The notes below the pieces were generated by a model, which made no database searches, had not been told where the DNA came from, and saw only the letters and a list, made by a program, of their open reading frames with translations. Below, piece by piece: positions 34,001-41,906 of a stretch of DNA of 64,000 bases; the stretch's first letter is position 1, and each line of letters begins with the position of its first letter. Source of the stretch: Marinitoga aeolica (GTDB lineage: Bacteria > Thermotogota > Thermotogae > Petrotogales > Petrotogaceae). Position numbers and translations under genes: made by a program. The stretch spans positions 2,294,001 through 2,358,000 of the forward strand of contig NZ_CP069362.1 in assembly GCF_029910535.1 (NCBI RefSeq), in the 5' to 3' direction.

Positions 34001-34210
34001 GAAGTATTAGATTATAAATATTCTGATTTAAATAATCCAAATAAAATAGAAGATTATAAATTCCAATTACAATTTTATATGTATCTTTTAAAAGATTTTG
34101 GAATTCCTCAAAAAGGATATATTATTAGTTTAAAAAATGGTAAGATAATAGAAGTTGAATATGATGAAGAATTTGAAGAAAAATTAGAATCAAAAATTAA
34201 ACCATTATAG
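31052..34210 (+). CDS. addA: AddA-like UvrD-family helicase-nuclease
   Basis: This 1052-residue superfamily 1 helicase shows Walker A SASAGTGKTYTITQYYL (about residue 22), an AVTFTNKAAGEMKERIL motif Ia, YIIVDEYQDTNFLQ (motif II), VGDRKQSIYRFRGAD (motif III), VLTIHKSKGLEFPIVIL (motif V) and LLYVAITRPKEM (motif VI). A C-terminal nuclease domain contains MIFGVPDRVVF and IEVLDYKYSDL, the PD-(D/E)XK residues. It is the motor/nuclease partner of the preceding gene and the last gene of the operon. The pair plays the RecBCD role in Thermotogota and Firmicutes. Confidence 0.88.
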   Translation: MSNTLNIEEMKKNLDKNYFISASAGTGKTYTITQYYLAILEKYEKENNADIIQNILAVTFTNKAAGEMKERILEEVDKKLEKGKNYKYWRQIKTNLNRAWIMTIDSFCSRILRENNIVIGVDPNFTIINELRMEIEIEKAVYNTLKILFKLYENPENDLDELTNFLNDRKFIVKKYLKEIIDNKDKFSNSLKYILKELKLDTFKKVLSDTLKNWRTEMKLSSVPEFDLINKDFNDVLWLFKIAVLIAQEIYYSYTNDQYQFDFKGVLDKTLETLDEERIKEKYQRKFKYIIVDEYQDTNFLQKALFDKIHNDNNYIFYVGDRKQSIYRFRGADVSVFAVTEQEFDENSRFQLNVNRRSNASIVEFANAFSKDVLFNKELLESYYNAEYKNVFNNLLYSEDKDRSEYEKKTINDIIPSIGNDDKYRIKYIFVSKNTDNKGYVEYETIAKTINSLIGKKMKFRKRENGKIIFEEREIKYNDIAVLVKELKNSEEPIRNAFKKYNIPFYILGSKSFYNKNEVQTVFSALNAVQNPHNDFNFTGYMMSLMVGMNFEKLNELVKIKKEKNYKSLYETAEKENILSKAERKGLEVLKKYVELKYYLKPTIILKGLITENNYFSKLTILPDSHYAIANVKKLINEAEKYNTLAVSFSELIRLLRKTSELTESEAAIEDEKQNVVRVLTIHKSKGLEFPIVILSGLDKKSQIDSEEKIDEDMKISTESVEFSLPDNNIRYFVLKKLFLKKIKSMDISSLSMQDKIKIELGEKYLKMFDINKFLEDTEELRLLYVAITRPKEMLIPIIVEKEKNKSNTLSDLFKKVKYEKIDIISFNDLKYEIKHKEEKIKDKIKDIKEENLKDLTDFAYKKYIAPTYIINELKREENSEDLTDENYIKVDLNDFFSEQEFILKGTELHSLMESINSFSQIKNLIKLKILPEELDNSLIKRLFSYKNFKTEWRLVKRKVINDREYMIFGVPDRVVFDENNNIEVLDYKYSDLNNPNKIEDYKFQLQFYMYLLKDFGIPQKGYIISLKNGKIIEVEYDEEFEEKLESKIKPL

Positions 34211-34243
34211 TTTAATAAATATTCTAAATATGTTTAATTATGC

Positions 34244-34435
34244 TGTCCAAAAAGTTTAAAAGAAGTGAAGACTCGAAGATTGCCTTTAAAAATTATGAAT
34301 GAAAGCCGTCAAAAAAACAGGATGTTTTTTTGAGTGAAGCTTTTGCATGGATGCAAAATCTGAACGACGGCTGGGAATGAATAATTTTTAAAGATTTGCA
34401 ATCAAGCTGTCTGAACGATTTTAACTTTTTGGACA
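34244..34435. repeat. 192-bp imperfect palindromic element with two internal hairpins
   Basis: The outer arms TGTCCAAAAAGTT (34244-34256) and AACTTTTTGGACA (34423-34435) are perfectly complementary. Further pairing blocks lie inside: GATTGC / GCAATC, TTTAAAAATTAT / ATAATTTTTAAA and AGCCGTC / GACGGCT. The centre holds two perfect hairpins: AAAAAAACA-GGA-TGTTTTTTT (34311-34331) and TTTTGCAT-GG-ATGCAAAA (34341-34358). There is no ORF. It resembles a MITE-like or structured-RNA element; it lacks a recognised family and only one copy is in the window. Confidence 0.7.
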
Positions 34436-34456
34436 ACCTATGTTTAATTTATACAC

Positions 34457-34485
34457 TTGACTAAAAGCAAAAGTTATGATAAAAT
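34457..34485 (+). promoter_or_regulatory. Promoter of tRNA-Ser
   Basis: TTGACT (34457-34462), a 17-base spacer and TAAAAT (34480-34485) with a preceding TGA, 27 bases before the tRNA 5' end. Confidence 0.75.
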
Positions 34486-34512
34486 ATGTTGGAAAGTTAA
34501 TATTGTGAAGAT

Positions 34513-34603
34513 GGAGAGATGGCCGAGCGGTCTAAGGCGCACGCCTGGAGAGCGTGTGACGGGCACAACCCGTCCGTGGGTTCAAATCCCACTCTCTCCG
34601 CCA
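34513..34603 (+). tRNA. tRNA-Ser (anticodon GGA)
   Basis: This 91-base class II tRNA has a 7-bp acceptor stem GGAGAGA / TCTCTCC and an anticodon stem CACGC / GCGTG with loop CTGGAGA, giving anticodon GGA (reads UCC/UCU). A long variable arm is formed by GACGGGCACAACCCGTC, followed by a T-loop GGGTTCAAATCCC, discriminator G and encoded CCA. A strong terminator follows, so it is a single-tRNA transcript. Confidence 0.97.
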
Positions 34604-34605
34604 GG

Positions 34606-34636
34606 AAGAGCAGGATTTCCTGCTCTTTTTTTATTT
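34606..34636 (+). terminator. Terminator after tRNA-Ser
   Basis: Perfect 10-bp stem AAGAGCAGGA / TCCTGCTCTT with a TT loop followed by TTTTTTATTTT. Confidence 0.93.
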
Positions 34637-34645
34637 TAGATTTTG

Positions 34646-34654
34646 TGATATAAT
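34646..34654 (+). promoter_or_regulatory. Extended -10 promoter of the 35-codon ORF
   Basis: TGATATAAT (TATAAT at 34649-34654), the same extended -10 seen before other genes of the window; the -35 is T-rich and not recognisable. It is 38 bases before the ATG of the small ORF. Confidence 0.6.
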
Positions 34655-34691
34655 ATATTAAACAAAATTAAAAAATAATCAGGAGGATATA

Positions 34692-34799
34692 ATGACTTTT
34701 TTTGAAAAATGGAAAATGAGATGTCCAATTATTAGATTTATAGAACGCTTGAGAATGAAAAGAATAAAGGTAAAAGTTAATAAAATAAAAATAAAATGA
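34692..34799 (+). CDS. Small basic 35-residue ORF
   Basis: ATG 34692 follows a full AGGAGG at 34681-34686 by 5 bases. The frame runs MTFFEKWKMRCPIIRFIERL, then a Lys/Arg-rich tail (about 14 Lys/Arg in total), to TGA 34797-34799. The predicted peptide is an amphipathic helix with one Cys and a polybasic end, suggesting nucleic-acid or membrane-surface binding. It has its own extended -10 promoter and lies between the tRNA terminator and the lysine riboswitch. No homologue is recognised. Perfect promoter and RBS placement is the main reason to accept it. Confidence 0.55.
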   Translation: MTFFEKWKMRCPIIRFIERLRMKRIKVKVNKIKIK

Positions 34800-34884
34800 A
34801 TGTATTAACATAAATATAACTACCAAGAAAATAAATCTTAAATTTAATTTGTTAAACTACGGAAAAGTTAATATGTTTTACGAA

Positions 34885-35051
34885 CAAACGGAGGCGCAAC
34901 TGAGATGAGTAATCTACCTATCGCTTGGGTAGGCTTGGGGTAGGTGAAAGGCGAGGTTGCCGAAGGATGTAAGATTTACCCGTCTTACATGCCTGGTTGT
35001 ATAGGGAATACCTATGCGACTGTCGCATGATTGCATGCGGAGAGCCGTTTG
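34885..35051 (+). promoter_or_regulatory. Lysine riboswitch aptamer (L box)
   Basis: The conserved core matches the Thermotoga maritima lysine aptamer block by block: ACGGAGGCGC, GAGATGAGTA, GGTGAAAGGCGAGG, GCCGAAGG, GGGAATACC, ACTGTCGC and GCGGAGAGCCGT. P1 is closed by CAAACGG (34885-34891) with CCGTTTG (35045-35051). It precedes asd and the whole lysine operon. Lysine binding is expected to favour the terminator just downstream and shut off synthesis. Confidence 0.95.
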
Positions 35052-35085
35052 GGATAATATGTTATATATAATATTATTTCAAATA

Positions 35086-35120
35086 TTGGCCTTCCCATGC
35101 GGAAGGCCAATTTTATTTTA
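35086..35120 (+). terminator. Riboswitch-controlled terminator of the lysine operon
   Basis: Perfect 10-bp stem TTGGCCTTCC / GGAAGGCCAA with a CATGC loop and a TTTTATTTTA tail, ending 14 bases before the asd ATG. An AT-rich hairpin (ATAATAT / ATATTAT, 35054-35077) lies between the aptamer and the terminator. The exact antiterminator pairing is not evident by eye. Confidence 0.9.
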
Positions 35121-35133
35121 GAGGAGGGAGAAT

Positions 35134-36117
35134 ATGAAAGTTGGTGTAGTTGGTGCAACAGGTGAAGTTGGAAGAACAATGGTTAAGGTATTAGAAGAAA
35201 AAAATATTGATATTAATGAATTGCGATTATTTGCAAGTAAAAAATCTGAAGGAAAAGAGATTAAATTTAAAGATAAAATATATTATGTTGAAGAATTAAC
35301 TGAAGAAAAAATGAAAGAAAAATATGATTATTTATTATTTTCTGCTGGAGGTTCCGTTTCTAAAAAATATGCTCCAATTGCGAGTGAATATGGTAATACT
35401 GTAATAGATAATTCTTCAGCTTTTAGAATGGTGAATGATATACCTTTAGTTGTTCCAGAAATAAATGGAGATATTATAAAAGGATATAGAGGAATTATTG
35501 CAAATCCTAACTGTTCTACTATTCAAATGGTATTAGCTCTAAGAAATGTAGAAAAAGAATTAGGGATTTCAGAAATTTTTGTAAGCACTTATCAAGCAGT
35601 TTCTGGAGCTGGAAATAAAGGTATAAAAGAATTATTAGATCAACAAAATGGTATAAATAATATAAATCATTTTCCAGAAATAATAAACAATAATGTAATA
35701 CCGATAATAGGACCTGTATTAGAAAATGGATTTACAGAAGAAGAAATGAAAATGGTAAATGAAACAAGAAAAATATATGATGATTATGGTATTAAAGTTT
35801 ATCCAACAGCTGTAAGAGTTCCTGTATTATACGGACATTCTGAAAGTATTACTTTTAGGGTAAAAAAGAAATCAACATTAGAAGATGTTAAAAAGCTTTT
35901 ATCTTCAGTAGATAATGTAGTATATACAGATGATTTAGTAACTCCTATAAACATAGCTGGATCAGATATTACATATGTTTCCAGATTAAGGCAAATGGAC
36001 GAAACAACTTTTTTAATATGGGTTGTAGCAGATAATGTTAGAGTTGGAGCTGCAACAAATGCTGTAAGAATATTATTAAAACATTATGAATTAAATAATA
36101 ATAAAAGAGATGAGTGA
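35134..36117 (+). CDS. asd: Aspartate-semialdehyde dehydrogenase
   Basis: This 327-residue NADP-dependent enzyme makes aspartate semialdehyde from aspartyl phosphate. It shows the Rossmann motif GVVGATGEVGRTMVKVL, the catalytic Cys127 in IIANPNCSTIQM, and the C-terminal RVPVLYGHSESITF motif that includes the active-site His. It is the first gene behind the lysine riboswitch and terminator and has the RBS GAGGAGGGAG. The eight genes 35134-43009 overlap or are within 16 bases of each other, so all are under the switch. Confidence 0.95.
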   Translation: MKVGVVGATGEVGRTMVKVLEEKNIDINELRLFASKKSEGKEIKFKDKIYYVEELTEEKMKEKYDYLLFSAGGSVSKKYAPIASEYGNTVIDNSSAFRMVNDIPLVVPEINGDIIKGYRGIIANPNCSTIQMVLALRNVEKELGISEIFVSTYQAVSGAGNKGIKELLDQQNGINNINHFPEIINNNVIPIIGPVLENGFTEEEMKMVNETRKIYDDYGIKVYPTAVRVPVLYGHSESITFRVKKKSTLEDVKKLLSSVDNVVYTDDLVTPINIAGSDITYVSRLRQMDETTFLIWVVADNVRVGAATNAVRILLKHYELNNNKRDE

Positions 36118-37345
36118 AAATATGAAAAAATTTCCTTTTAAAAATGAAATACACCAGTTATTAAAAAAATATCCAACACCATTTTATGTATATGATGAAA
36201 TAGGAATATTAAATTCATTGAAAAAATTACAAAATGCATTTTCTTGGTGTGAATTTAAAGAATATTTTGCTGTTAAGGCTACCCCTACACCTTATATTTT
36301 AAAAATTTTAGGAAAAAATAATTGTGGAACAGATTGTAGTTCATTAGCAGAATTATATTTGTCAGAAATGGTTAATATTACAGGAGAAAATATATTATTT
36401 ACTTCAAATAATACACCTATAGAAGAATATAAAAAAGCATATGAGTTAGGAGCTATAATAAATTTTGATGATATAGGTCATATTGATAAATTTATTAAAG
36501 AAGTTGGAATTCCCAAAATAGCTTCTATAAGATATACCCCTAAAGAAGCTTTTGGAACAGAAATAATTGGTGATCCAGTGAATTCAAAATTTGGAATGCC
36601 TTTTAATAAATTGTTAGAAGGATATAAAAAGATGAAAGATATAGGAGTAAAAAGATTTGGTTTACATGCAATGCTCGTATCAAATACATTAGATGAAGAC
36701 TTGATTGCAAAAAATACAGAGATAATATTCAAAGCAGTTAATGAATTATCTAATATATTAAATATAGAATATGAGTTTATTGATATTGGTGGTGGTTTTG
36801 GAATCCCATATAAACCAGATGATAAAGAATTAGATTTGCATTTATTAAGCAATAATATAAAAGAATTGTATGAAAAACATTTTAAAGAATTTAAACCAAA
36901 AATATTTACAGAGAATGGAAGATATATCACAGGTCCCCACGGATACTTAATTACAAAGGTTTTACATATTAAAGAAAGTTATAAAACATATGTTGGTGTA
37001 GATGCAAATATGGCTAATTTAATGAGACCAGGAATGTATGGAGCATATCATCACATATCTGTATTGGGTAAAGAAGGTAACTTTAAAAAATATGATGTTG
37101 TAGGCTCATTATGTGAGAATAACGATAAATTTGCTATAGATAGAGAATTACCTGAGTTAGAAGAAGGAGATATTTTAATCATACACGACGCAGGAGCACA
37201 CGGCCATTCTATGGGATTTAATTATAATGGTAAGCTTAGATCTGCAGAGTTTATATATGATGGAAATGAATTTAAAATGATTAGAAGAGCACAAACATTG
37301 GATGATTATTTTTCAACAATACAAGGAGGGGATATTTATGTTTAA
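36110..37345 (+). CDS. lysA: Diaminopimelate decarboxylase
   Basis: This fold-type III PLP decarboxylase of about 411 residues produces lysine from meso-diaminopimelate. The PLP lysine is in EYFAVKATPTPYIL, the glycine-rich phosphate loop in FIDIGGGFGIPY, and the C-terminal region includes GSLCENNDKFAIDRELPELEEGD with the catalytic Cys. ATG 36110 overlaps the asd stop, and ATG 36122 is an equally possible start. The family requires the meso isomer, so an epimerase must be supplied from elsewhere. Confidence 0.93.
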   Translation: MSENMKKFPFKNEIHQLLKKYPTPFYVYDEIGILNSLKKLQNAFSWCEFKEYFAVKATPTPYILKILGKNNCGTDCSSLAELYLSEMVNITGENILFTSNNTPIEEYKKAYELGAIINFDDIGHIDKFIKEVGIPKIASIRYTPKEAFGTEIIGDPVNSKFGMPFNKLLEGYKKMKDIGVKRFGLHAMLVSNTLDEDLIAKNTEIIFKAVNELSNILNIEYEFIDIGGGFGIPYKPDDKELDLHLLSNNIKELYEKHFKEFKPKIFTENGRYITGPHGYLITKVLHIKESYKTYVGVDANMANLMRPGMYGAYHHISVLGKEGNFKKYDVVGSLCENNDKFAIDRELPELEEGDILIIHDAGAHGHSMGFNYNGKLRSAEFIYDGNEFKMIRRAQTLDDYFSTIQGGDIYV

Positions 37346-38213
37346 AGGCGTTGGAACTGCAATTATTACACCATTCGATGAAAATTATAATGTTGATTAC
37401 AAAGCATTAGAAGAATTTGTAAATTTTCAATTAGATTATGTGGATGCATTAATTGTATTAGGCACTACAGGTGAGGCACCTACTATTAATGAGGATGAAA
37501 GAGAAAAAATAGTTTCTACAGTAGTTAATGTGACAAATAAAAAAGTTCCTGTAATAGTTGGAACAGGCTCAAATAATCCAGAACATGTTTTACATAATAA
37601 TAAATTAGCGGAAAAATCTGGTGCTGATGGATTACTTATTGTTAGTCCATATTATAATAAATCAACACAAAAAGGATTAGTGGAATATTTTTCATATGTT
37701 GCACAAAGAACAGATCTTCCTATAATATTATATAATGTACCTTCAAGAACAGGAGGAAATATATTACCAGATACTGCTATAGAAATATTTGAAAAAAATG
37801 CAAATGTTATAGGAATAAAAGAAGCCAGTGGGAATATTTCTCAAATTGCAGAATTAATATCAAAAAAACCTAAAGATATGAAGGTATATTCTGGAAATGA
37901 TGATCAAGCATTACCATTAATGGCATTGGGCGGAGATGGAGTTATATCCGTTTTTTCAAATGTTTTGCCAAACCAAATGAAAGAATTAACTCAGTCAATT
38001 TTAAATAATGATTATGCAAAAGCTCAAGAAATAAATAATAAGTATAACATTTTAATGAGAAAACTATTTATTGAAGTTAATCCTATTCCTGTTAAATATG
38101 CAGTTTCTAAACTGGGATACTGTAAAAATATTTTAAGATTACCATTAATTCCAATAAGCGAATCAGGAAAAGAGGTAATTGATAATTTGTTTGAGGAGAT
38201 GAATATATTATGA
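37338..38213 (+). CDS. dapA: 4-Hydroxy-tetrahydrodipicolinate synthase
   Basis: This 291-residue aldolase-family TIM barrel condenses pyruvate with aspartate semialdehyde. It has GTAIITPF, LGTTGEAPTI, the catalytic Tyr region VSPYYNKSTQKG and the Schiff-base Lys161 in IGIKEASGN. The frame is open from 37302, but ATG 37338 has GGAGGGG 6 bases upstream and gives the normal start. It overlaps the lysA stop by 8 bases and dapB by 4. Confidence 0.95.
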   Translation: MFKGVGTAIITPFDENYNVDYKALEEFVNFQLDYVDALIVLGTTGEAPTINEDEREKIVSTVVNVTNKKVPVIVGTGSNNPEHVLHNNKLAEKSGADGLLIVSPYYNKSTQKGLVEYFSYVAQRTDLPIILYNVPSRTGGNILPDTAIEIFEKNANVIGIKEASGNISQIAELISKKPKDMKVYSGNDDQALPLMALGGDGVISVFSNVLPNQMKELTQSILNNDYAKAQEINNKYNILMRKLFIEVNPIPVKYAVSKLGYCKNILRLPLIPISESGKEVIDNLFEEMNIL

Positions 38214-38866
38214 AATATGGAATTATAGGAAGAAATGGAAGAATGGGAAATGAAATATACAATCTATTTTCTGAAAAAGGTCATGAATTAGTTTTTTCAT
38301 ATGATAATACTGGAGAAAAATTTTTAGAAAAACCACAAGTGTTAATTGATTTTTCATTACCAGAAGCATTTGAAAAGACTATTGAATATGTTGATAAATT
38401 CCATTGTTCTTTAATTATTGGTACTACTGGATTAAGTGAAATACAGTTAAAAAAATTACATGAAATTGCCCAGAATGTTCCGGTTATACAAAGTTATAAT
38501 TTTTCTTTAGGTATTCAAGTACTCTTAAAACTTGTAAAAGTTGCAAATGAATTATTAGATGATGTTGATATTGAAATATCAGAAACACATCATAGATTTA
38601 AAAAAGATAAACCATCTGGAACTGCTAAGATGATTAAAAAGGTTATAGGAAAAGATGTAAATATATCATCATTGAGATTAGGGAATATACCAGGAGATCA
38701 TACCATATATTTTGGTAATTTAGGAGAAGTAATAAGTATATCTCATAGGGCATTATCTAGAAGGACATTTGCTGAAGGAGTATTAAAGTCTGCAGAATTT
38801 GCATTAAAAACTGTAGCAGGTTTTTATACTTTTCAAGATGTTTTTGAAATAACTATGAAAAGATGA
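38210..38866 (+). CDS. dapB: 4-Hydroxy-tetrahydrodipicolinate reductase
   Basis: This 218-residue short form, as in Thermotoga, is smaller than the roughly 270 residues of enterobacterial DapB. It has the NAD(P) motif IIGRNGRMGNEIYNLF, LIIGTTGLS, the SETHHRFKKDKPSGTAKM active-site motif with His and Lys, and a C-terminal RTFAEGVLKSAEFALKT. It is ATGA-coupled to dapA. Confidence 0.95.
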   Translation: MKYGIIGRNGRMGNEIYNLFSEKGHELVFSYDNTGEKFLEKPQVLIDFSLPEAFEKTIEYVDKFHCSLIIGTTGLSEIQLKKLHEIAQNVPVIQSYNFSLGIQVLLKLVKVANELLDDVDIEISETHHRFKKDKPSGTAKMIKKVIGKDVNISSLRLGNIPGDHTIYFGNLGEVISISHRALSRRTFAEGVLKSAEFALKTVAGFYTFQDVFEITMKR

Positions 38867-38881
38867 GAAGGAGGAAATAAT

Positions 38882-39574
38882 ATGGATTCATATGAAATAA
38901 TTGAATATATTGCAAAATCAAAAAAAGTAACACCAATAAAAGTTTATATAAAAGGTGATATAAAAGATTTACCATTTGAAGAATATTATGGTGATGATAA
39001 TTGCGGTATATTATTCTGTGAATTAGATGAATTCGAAAAATATTTAAGTGAAAATAAAGAAAAGATAGAAAAATATAGGATAGAAATGGATAGAAGAAAT
39101 TCTGCAATTCCATTGTTAGATTTGAAGAAAATAAATGCAAGAATAGAGCCTGGTGCAATAATTAGAGATTTAGTTAAGATAGGTGATAATGCTGTTATTA
39201 TGATGGGAGCTGTAATAAATATTGGAGCAAAAATTGGTAAAAAAACAATGATAGATATGAATGTCGTTGTAGGTGGAAGAGCACAAATTGGAGATAATTG
39301 TCATATAGGTGCAGGATCTGTTATAGCAGGTGTTATAGAACCGCCAAGTGCAGATCCTGTAGTGATAGAAGATAATGTTTTAATTGGAGCAAATGCTGTT
39401 GTACTTGAAGGAGTAAGAATAGGTAGAAATTCTGTTGTGGCAGCTGGGTCTGTTGTTACAAAAAATGTTGAGCCAAATACTGTAGTTGCAGGAGTTCCAG
39501 CAAGAGTAATAAAAAAAGTTGATGAAAAAACAAAGGATAAAACAAAATTATTAGATGAATTAAGAAATTTGTAG
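38882..39574 (+). CDS. dapH: Tetrahydrodipicolinate N-acetyltransferase
   Basis: This 230-residue left-handed beta-helix enzyme has an N-terminal DapH domain followed by hexapeptide repeats ([20 protein letters not shown] onward). The characteristic loop [33 protein letters not shown] identifies it. The motif set matches the acetyl-CoA dependent DapH rather than succinyl-dependent DapD, and the downstream deacetylase agrees. It lies 15 bases after dapB with a GAAGGAGG RBS. Confidence 0.95.
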   Translation: MDSYEIIEYIAKSKKVTPIKVYIKGDIKDLPFEEYYGDDNCGILFCELDEFEKYLSENKEKIEKYRIEMDRRNSAIPLLDLKKINARIEPGAIIRDLVKIGDNAVIMMGAVINIGAKIGKKTMIDMNVVVGGRAQIGDNCHIGAGSVIAGVIEPPSADPVVIEDNVLIGANAVVLEGVRIGRNSVVAAGSVVTKNVEPNTVVAGVPARVIKKVDEKTKDKTKLLDELRNL

Positions 39575-39582
39575 GTGATAAA

Positions 39583-40773
39583 ATGAATATAGTTGTTCAA
39601 AAATATGGTGGTTCATCTGTAGCAGATACTGAAAAAATAAAATTTGTAGCTAATAAGGTTAAAAAGAGAGTTGATGAAGGTTATAAGATAGTAGTAATTG
39701 TTTCGGCTATGGGTAAAACCACAGATAATTTAATTAAATTAGCAAAAGAAATATCAGAAAAACCACATCCTAGGGAATTAGATATGTTGCTTACTACAGG
39801 AGAACAAGTATCTGTAGCATTGCTATCAATGGCATTAATAGATTTAAATGTAAACACAAAATCTTTAAATGCTTTTCAAGCGGGGATATTTACAACATCT
39901 GATTTTAACAAAGCCAGAATACAAAAATTTAAAGTATCAAAAATAATAGACTTATTAAAAGAGCACGATGTTTTAGTAATAACAGGATTTCAAGGAATTA
40001 CTGAAGAAGGAGATTATACCACTTTAGGTAGAGGAGGTTCAGATACTTCTGCTGTTGCAATAGCAGCTGCTCTTCACTCTGAGTGTGAAATATATAGTGA
40101 TTTTCCAGGAATTTATACTTTTGATCCAAGAAGATATTCAAATGCCAAAAAATTAAAATATGTAACCTATGATGAAATGCTTGAAATGGCAAGTTTGGGT
40201 GCAAAAGTCCTTCACAGTAGAGCAGTAGAAGTAGCAAAAAAATTTAACGTAAAGGTTTATTGTGCGTCTACTTTTTCCGAAGAGGAGGGAACATATGTGG
40301 TTGCAGATAATATAGAAAATCCTGTTGTAACAGGAATGAGTGTTATGGAAAATCAGACTCAAGTTACAATAACTAATTTACCTTTTGATCATGCAATAAT
40401 ATATAATATATTTGATAAAATAGCTCAAAAAGGTTTTAATGTGGATATGATTTCCATTATTAATATTAATGATAGACTTAACGTTTCATTTACAATAATA
40501 GAAGAAGAAATGGAAAATTTTGATAAATACTTAAAAGAGGCACTTTCGAATTTCAACGAATCTCAGGTAACGTATGAACATGGTTATGCTAAACTTTCAG
40601 TAGTGGGCATTGGAATGAAAACAGAAAAAGGAGTTGCATCAAGATTTTTTAAAGCCTTAAAAGATGTGCCACTGAGAATGGTAACAACTTCTGAAATTAA
40701 AATTTCATGTTTGTTAGATAAAAAAAATTTAGAAAAAGCAACAAATGCATTGATAAAGGAGTTTGAATTATGA
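39583..40773 (+). CDS. lysC: Aspartokinase
   Basis: This 396-residue amino-acid kinase has VQKYGGSSVADTEKI at the start, the active-site LGRGGSDTSAVAIAAAL, and two C-terminal ACT domains (residues about 255-396). It catalyses the first committed step of the aspartate family. The ACT domains imply feedback inhibition by lysine or threonine in addition to riboswitch control. Its stop overlaps the aminotransferase start by 4 bases. Confidence 0.95.
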   Translation: MNIVVQKYGGSSVADTEKIKFVANKVKKRVDEGYKIVVIVSAMGKTTDNLIKLAKEISEKPHPRELDMLLTTGEQVSVALLSMALIDLNVNTKSLNAFQAGIFTTSDFNKARIQKFKVSKIIDLLKEHDVLVITGFQGITEEGDYTTLGRGGSDTSAVAIAAALHSECEIYSDFPGIYTFDPRRYSNAKKLKYVTYDEMLEMASLGAKVLHSRAVEVAKKFNVKVYCASTFSEEEGTYVVADNIENPVVTGMSVMENQTQVTITNLPFDHAIIYNIFDKIAQKGFNVDMISIININDRLNVSFTIIEEEMENFDKYLKEALSNFNESQVTYEHGYAKLSVVGIGMKTEKGVASRFFKALKDVPLRMVTTSEIKISCLLDKKNLEKATNALIKEFEL

Positions 40774-41906
40774 TTTTGAAAATGTATGATTATTATAAAA
40801 TGGATATTGATTATGCTGAAGGTATAAATATTTATACAAAAGATGGGAAAAAATATATTGATACTTTTTCTGGAATAGGAGTTTTAGCTTTAGGACATTC
40901 TAATAAAGAATTAATAGAAAGATTAAAAAATAAAATGGATAGATATATGCATTTATCCAACTATTTTTTAGATGAAGATGCAGAATGGGTGGCAAATAAA
41001 TTAATTGAATTAACAGGTGAAAAAGGTTCTGTGTTTTTTACGAATTCAGGCACTGAAGCTACAGAAGCAGCTTTAAAAGCTATAAAAAAGTTAGCTACAA
41101 AAGATAAAAGAAAGATAATATATTTTAATAATGGATTTCATGGTAGAACATTAGGTGCTTTATCTATTAATGGGTTTGAAAATTTAAAAGCTCCGTTTAG
41201 GCCACTAATTCCTAATTGTCAGGAATTTGTTTTTAATGATGTAGAAGGATTTAAGGACTACATGGAATTTCATGGTGATGAAGTATTAGCAGTATTTGTA
41301 GAACCTATTCAAGGATCAGGTGGAATTGTACCTTTAACTCAAGAATTTGCTGATGTTTTAAGTTATTACCAAAAGGAAAAAAATTATATTCTTGTATCTG
41401 ATGAAATACAGGCAGGTTTAGGTAGGACAGGAAAGTTTTATTCATATGAGCATTGTAATTTAAAACCTGATATTATTACCATAGGTAAAGCTATAGGTGG
41501 TGGATTACCTTTAGGAGCTACAATATTTTTAAATGATACAGCAAATATTTTAAAACCAGGTGATCATGGATCAACATTTGCACCTAATCCTATTGCATTA
41601 GCTGGAGCAAGATTTGTTTTAGAAAATATTCCAAATATGTTAGATGACATTAAAGAAAAAGGCAAATATTTTATGGAAAAATTAAATAGCTTAGAATCAT
41701 TTGAAATAGCAGATATTAGAGGTAAAGGGTTAATGATAGGGATTGAATTAATTGAATCATCACCGGATTTAAAACAGAGAGCCTTTGAAAAAAATTTGCT
41801 ATTAAATGTTATTTCTAATAATAGTGTTATTAGATTATTACCTGCATTGAATATAACTTATGAGGAAATAGATATTATTATTAATAAATTGGAGGAATTA
41901 TTATGA
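40770..41906 (+). CDS. Class III aminotransferase, probably N-acetyl-LL-2,6-diaminopimelate aminotransferase
   Basis: This 378-residue PLP enzyme resembles acetylornithine aminotransferase. It has FFTNSGTEATEAALKAIKK, the FHGRTLGALSING loop, VSDEIQAGLGRTGKFYSYEH, and the PLP lysine in IITIGKAIGGGLPLGA. By position between lysC and the deacetylase, and with dapH in the same operon, the most likely substrate is N-acetyl-2-amino-6-oxopimelate. ArgD-type activity cannot be excluded. It is ATGA-coupled on both sides. Confidence 0.88.
   Translation: MILKMYDYYKMDIDYAEGINIYTKDGKKYIDTFSGIGVLALGHSNKELIERLKNKMDRYMHLSNYFLDEDAEWVANKLIELTGEKGSVFFTNSGTEATEAALKAIKKLATKDKRKIIYFNNGFHGRTLGALSINGFENLKAPFRPLIPNCQEFVFNDVEGFKDYMEFHGDEVLAVFVEPIQGSGGIVPLTQEFADVLSYYQKEKNYILVSDEIQAGLGRTGKFYSYEHCNLKPDIITIGKAIGGGLPLGATIFLNDTANILKPGDHGSTFAPNPIALAGARFVLENIPNMLDDIKEKGKYFMEKLNSLESFEIADIRGKGLMIGIELIESSPDLKQRAFEKNLLLNVISNNSVIRLLPALNITYEEIDIIINKLEELL

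Noticed and set aside
34244-34435. Simple terminator of addA or insertion sequence end
   Set aside because: It is far larger than a terminator, has no U-tract at the end of the main stem, and has no transposase frame.
34457-34639. 60-codon ORF across the tRNA region
   Set aside because: It reads straight through the tRNA-Ser gene and its terminator; the tRNA folds perfectly, so the ORF is accidental.
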